Shown here: piece after piece, positions 62,981 through 64,000 of the stretch | Numbering within the stretch: position 1 is the first letter of the stretch | Layout of the letters: each line of letters starts with the position of its first letter | Assembly: GCF_001949145.1 (NCBI RefSeq) | Contig: NW_019091404.1 | Location: 2,377,173 to 2,441,172, forward strand | DNA length: 64,000 nt | Reading direction: 5' to 3' | From: Acanthaster planci | Taxonomy: Eukaryota; Echinodermata; Asteroidea; Valvatida; Acanthasteridae | Notes under the pieces: model-generated | What the model was told of the DNA's origin: nothing | The model's input: only the letters and a program-made list of their open reading frames with translations | Database searches by the model: none | Made by a program: the position numbers and the translations under genes

Positions 62981-64000
62981 TGGGTTTTTAAGAGTGACCT
63001 TTCATTTCAATGACAGGGTTATGACAAGTAAGTCCCATTCAAAATTAATTTCTAAAAAAAAAACCCAAATCACCATTGTAATTTTTGAAGTTTAAGTAAT
63101 GCCACGTCGCTTTTGCCCCAAAAAACGGAAGCTGCTTCAAAGAGCATATCTCTTGGAGTTCTAAAGTTCTAAAATATACCTTCAGTTTCAATATTCCTAT
63201 AGTAAGTTCTGTTTAGCACTGTTAAACCAGTGTTTGGTTTAAAGCAAGGTCAGTCCACAAGTGAACGGTTGCCACAGCAATCACAATACTTTCTGGCAAA
63301 CGTTAATTACGGCCTGGGTTTTGATGATAAATAAGAAAAAATAAATAAACCCGACTTTTTTTATTAAGTTATTTGACTGCGTACTATTTAACTGAACAAA
63401 GGACAAATTCAGTTACATAAGGTTGAAACCTCCATGATTTTTTTAAAGGAAGTACAGTGCAAGAATTCGGTCGGAAGCGTTGTAGACGAGTTTCCATGTA
63501 GACGTACCCCTCACTTACGAAGGCTGTTCTTTGAAATGTTAGTTTTGGAGGTGTCTAAAAACTGTACGGTCGGAGGTCCTTCAATCATACACCTCTCCCT
63601 AATGCCCCACCCCCGTAAAAAAAACTAATAAAACTGCGGTCCATCATGAGTCCAAAATTCCTGTTTTACACCTGTACTGTTTTGGTACCCCACTAAACTC
63701 GGCTGCCCTCGTGTCAAGGGTCGTGAAGCCACCGCCGGTTGTCGTCAAATATAAACTATAGTTCATAATGGGGACTCGTCTGGTGTGTTTGTTATGCTTG
63801 GCCTCAGTCAATACACACAGACACCTTCTCAGCTTGCGGGGTTTTTTTGTATTTCTGTTCATGGTTACATTCAATGAATACCTTGCCAACCGGAAGCTTT
63901 CACGTACAAATTTTGTCTCCCAAGATAAGGGAGCCCACTCCATTAATTAAACCAGATACCGAACCTCCAATGACGTTGGTAGTGTGTGCGTGACGTAATG

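Larger units (their letters stand above)
56480..64000. other. FoxL2 upstream region and window end
   Basis: 7.5 kb without a recognised gene. Near FoxL2 there are GC boxes within a repeated GGCCCCGCCT.AGT motif (57001 and 57923) and a TCATGTGAC E-box near 56552. Farther out are the GGTT microsatellite, the ACTCGA repeat field, a CTCF-like site and two open frames of unknown status. The promoter of FoxL2 should lie in the first part of this stretch, on the minus strand. Confidence 0.55.

Noticed and set aside
63644..63943. 99-codon minus-strand frame starting MEWAPLSWETKF
   Set aside because: Has a true ATG but no recognisable family or splice context, and lies at the window edge; insufficient support.
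1..64000. CRISPR arrays, bacterial operons, plasmid or phage features
   Set aside because: None present; all supported genes are spliced animal genes, and the repeats are tandem or foldback rather than spaced unique-spacer arrays.

Overview
This is a 64 kb piece of an animal nuclear genome: AT-rich, with short GC-richer coding exons, GT-AG introns of 0.1 to 5.5 kb, and abundant short palindromic and foldback repeats. It holds four genes recognised by protein similarity recalled from memory: CASZ1 (castor zinc finger transcription factor), TMEM107 (ciliary transition-zone membrane protein), COPB2 (coatomer beta-prime subunit) and FoxL2 (forkhead factor). The exon-rich, vertebrate-like proteins suggest an invertebrate deuterostome. 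The recurring octamers TACATGTA, TACCGGTA and TAGGCCTA make me favour an echinoderm, perhaps a sea star. That guess rests on repeat style only and is not firm.

Layout. 1-7.8 kb: non-coding DNA upstream of CASZ1, rich in TACATG repeats, with a long foldback at 502-677 and a piggyBac-like miniature element at 7232-7380. 7.87-30.67 kb: CASZ1 on the plus strand, 12 coding exons that join without a frame break into about 1845 residues with 11 castor-type zinc fingers. Its introns carry a near-perfect 186 bp palindrome, a hAT-like element with an internal 20 bp minisatellite and an assembly gap, and another foldback element. 30.7-37.3 kb: 3' flank with an 18 bp tandem repeat and a cluster of CCAAT boxes paired with ATF-like sites. 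37.3-38.95 kb: TMEM107 on the minus strand, five small exons, 139 residues, easily missed because no exon exceeds 101 bp. 38.95-40.0 kb: the shared upstream region of TMEM107 and COPB2, which are head to head. 40.0-49.66 kb: COPB2 on the plus strand, 22 coding exons, 928 residues; the first coding exon holds only the ATG and the second is 21 bp. 49.7-55.3 kb: intergenic. 55.3-56.4 kb: FoxL2 on the minus strand as one long exon. 56.5-64 kb: FoxL2 upstream DNA with a (GGTT)17 microsatellite, a degenerate ACTCGA repeat field, a CTCF-like site and unassigned open frames.

The four genes do not form a pathway. CASZ1 and FoxL2 are developmental transcription factors; COPB2 and TMEM107 are housekeeping or ciliary genes. 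FoxL2 and COPB2 are also close neighbours in human (3q22-q23), so their adjacency here may be ancient microsynteny. I see no bacterial-type system, CRISPR array or clear novel gene system. The least explained structures are the foldback elements, the CCAAT/ATF module cluster and the regional segregation of palindromic octamers. Exon boundaries were read by hand from splice consensus and frame continuity, without transcript data.
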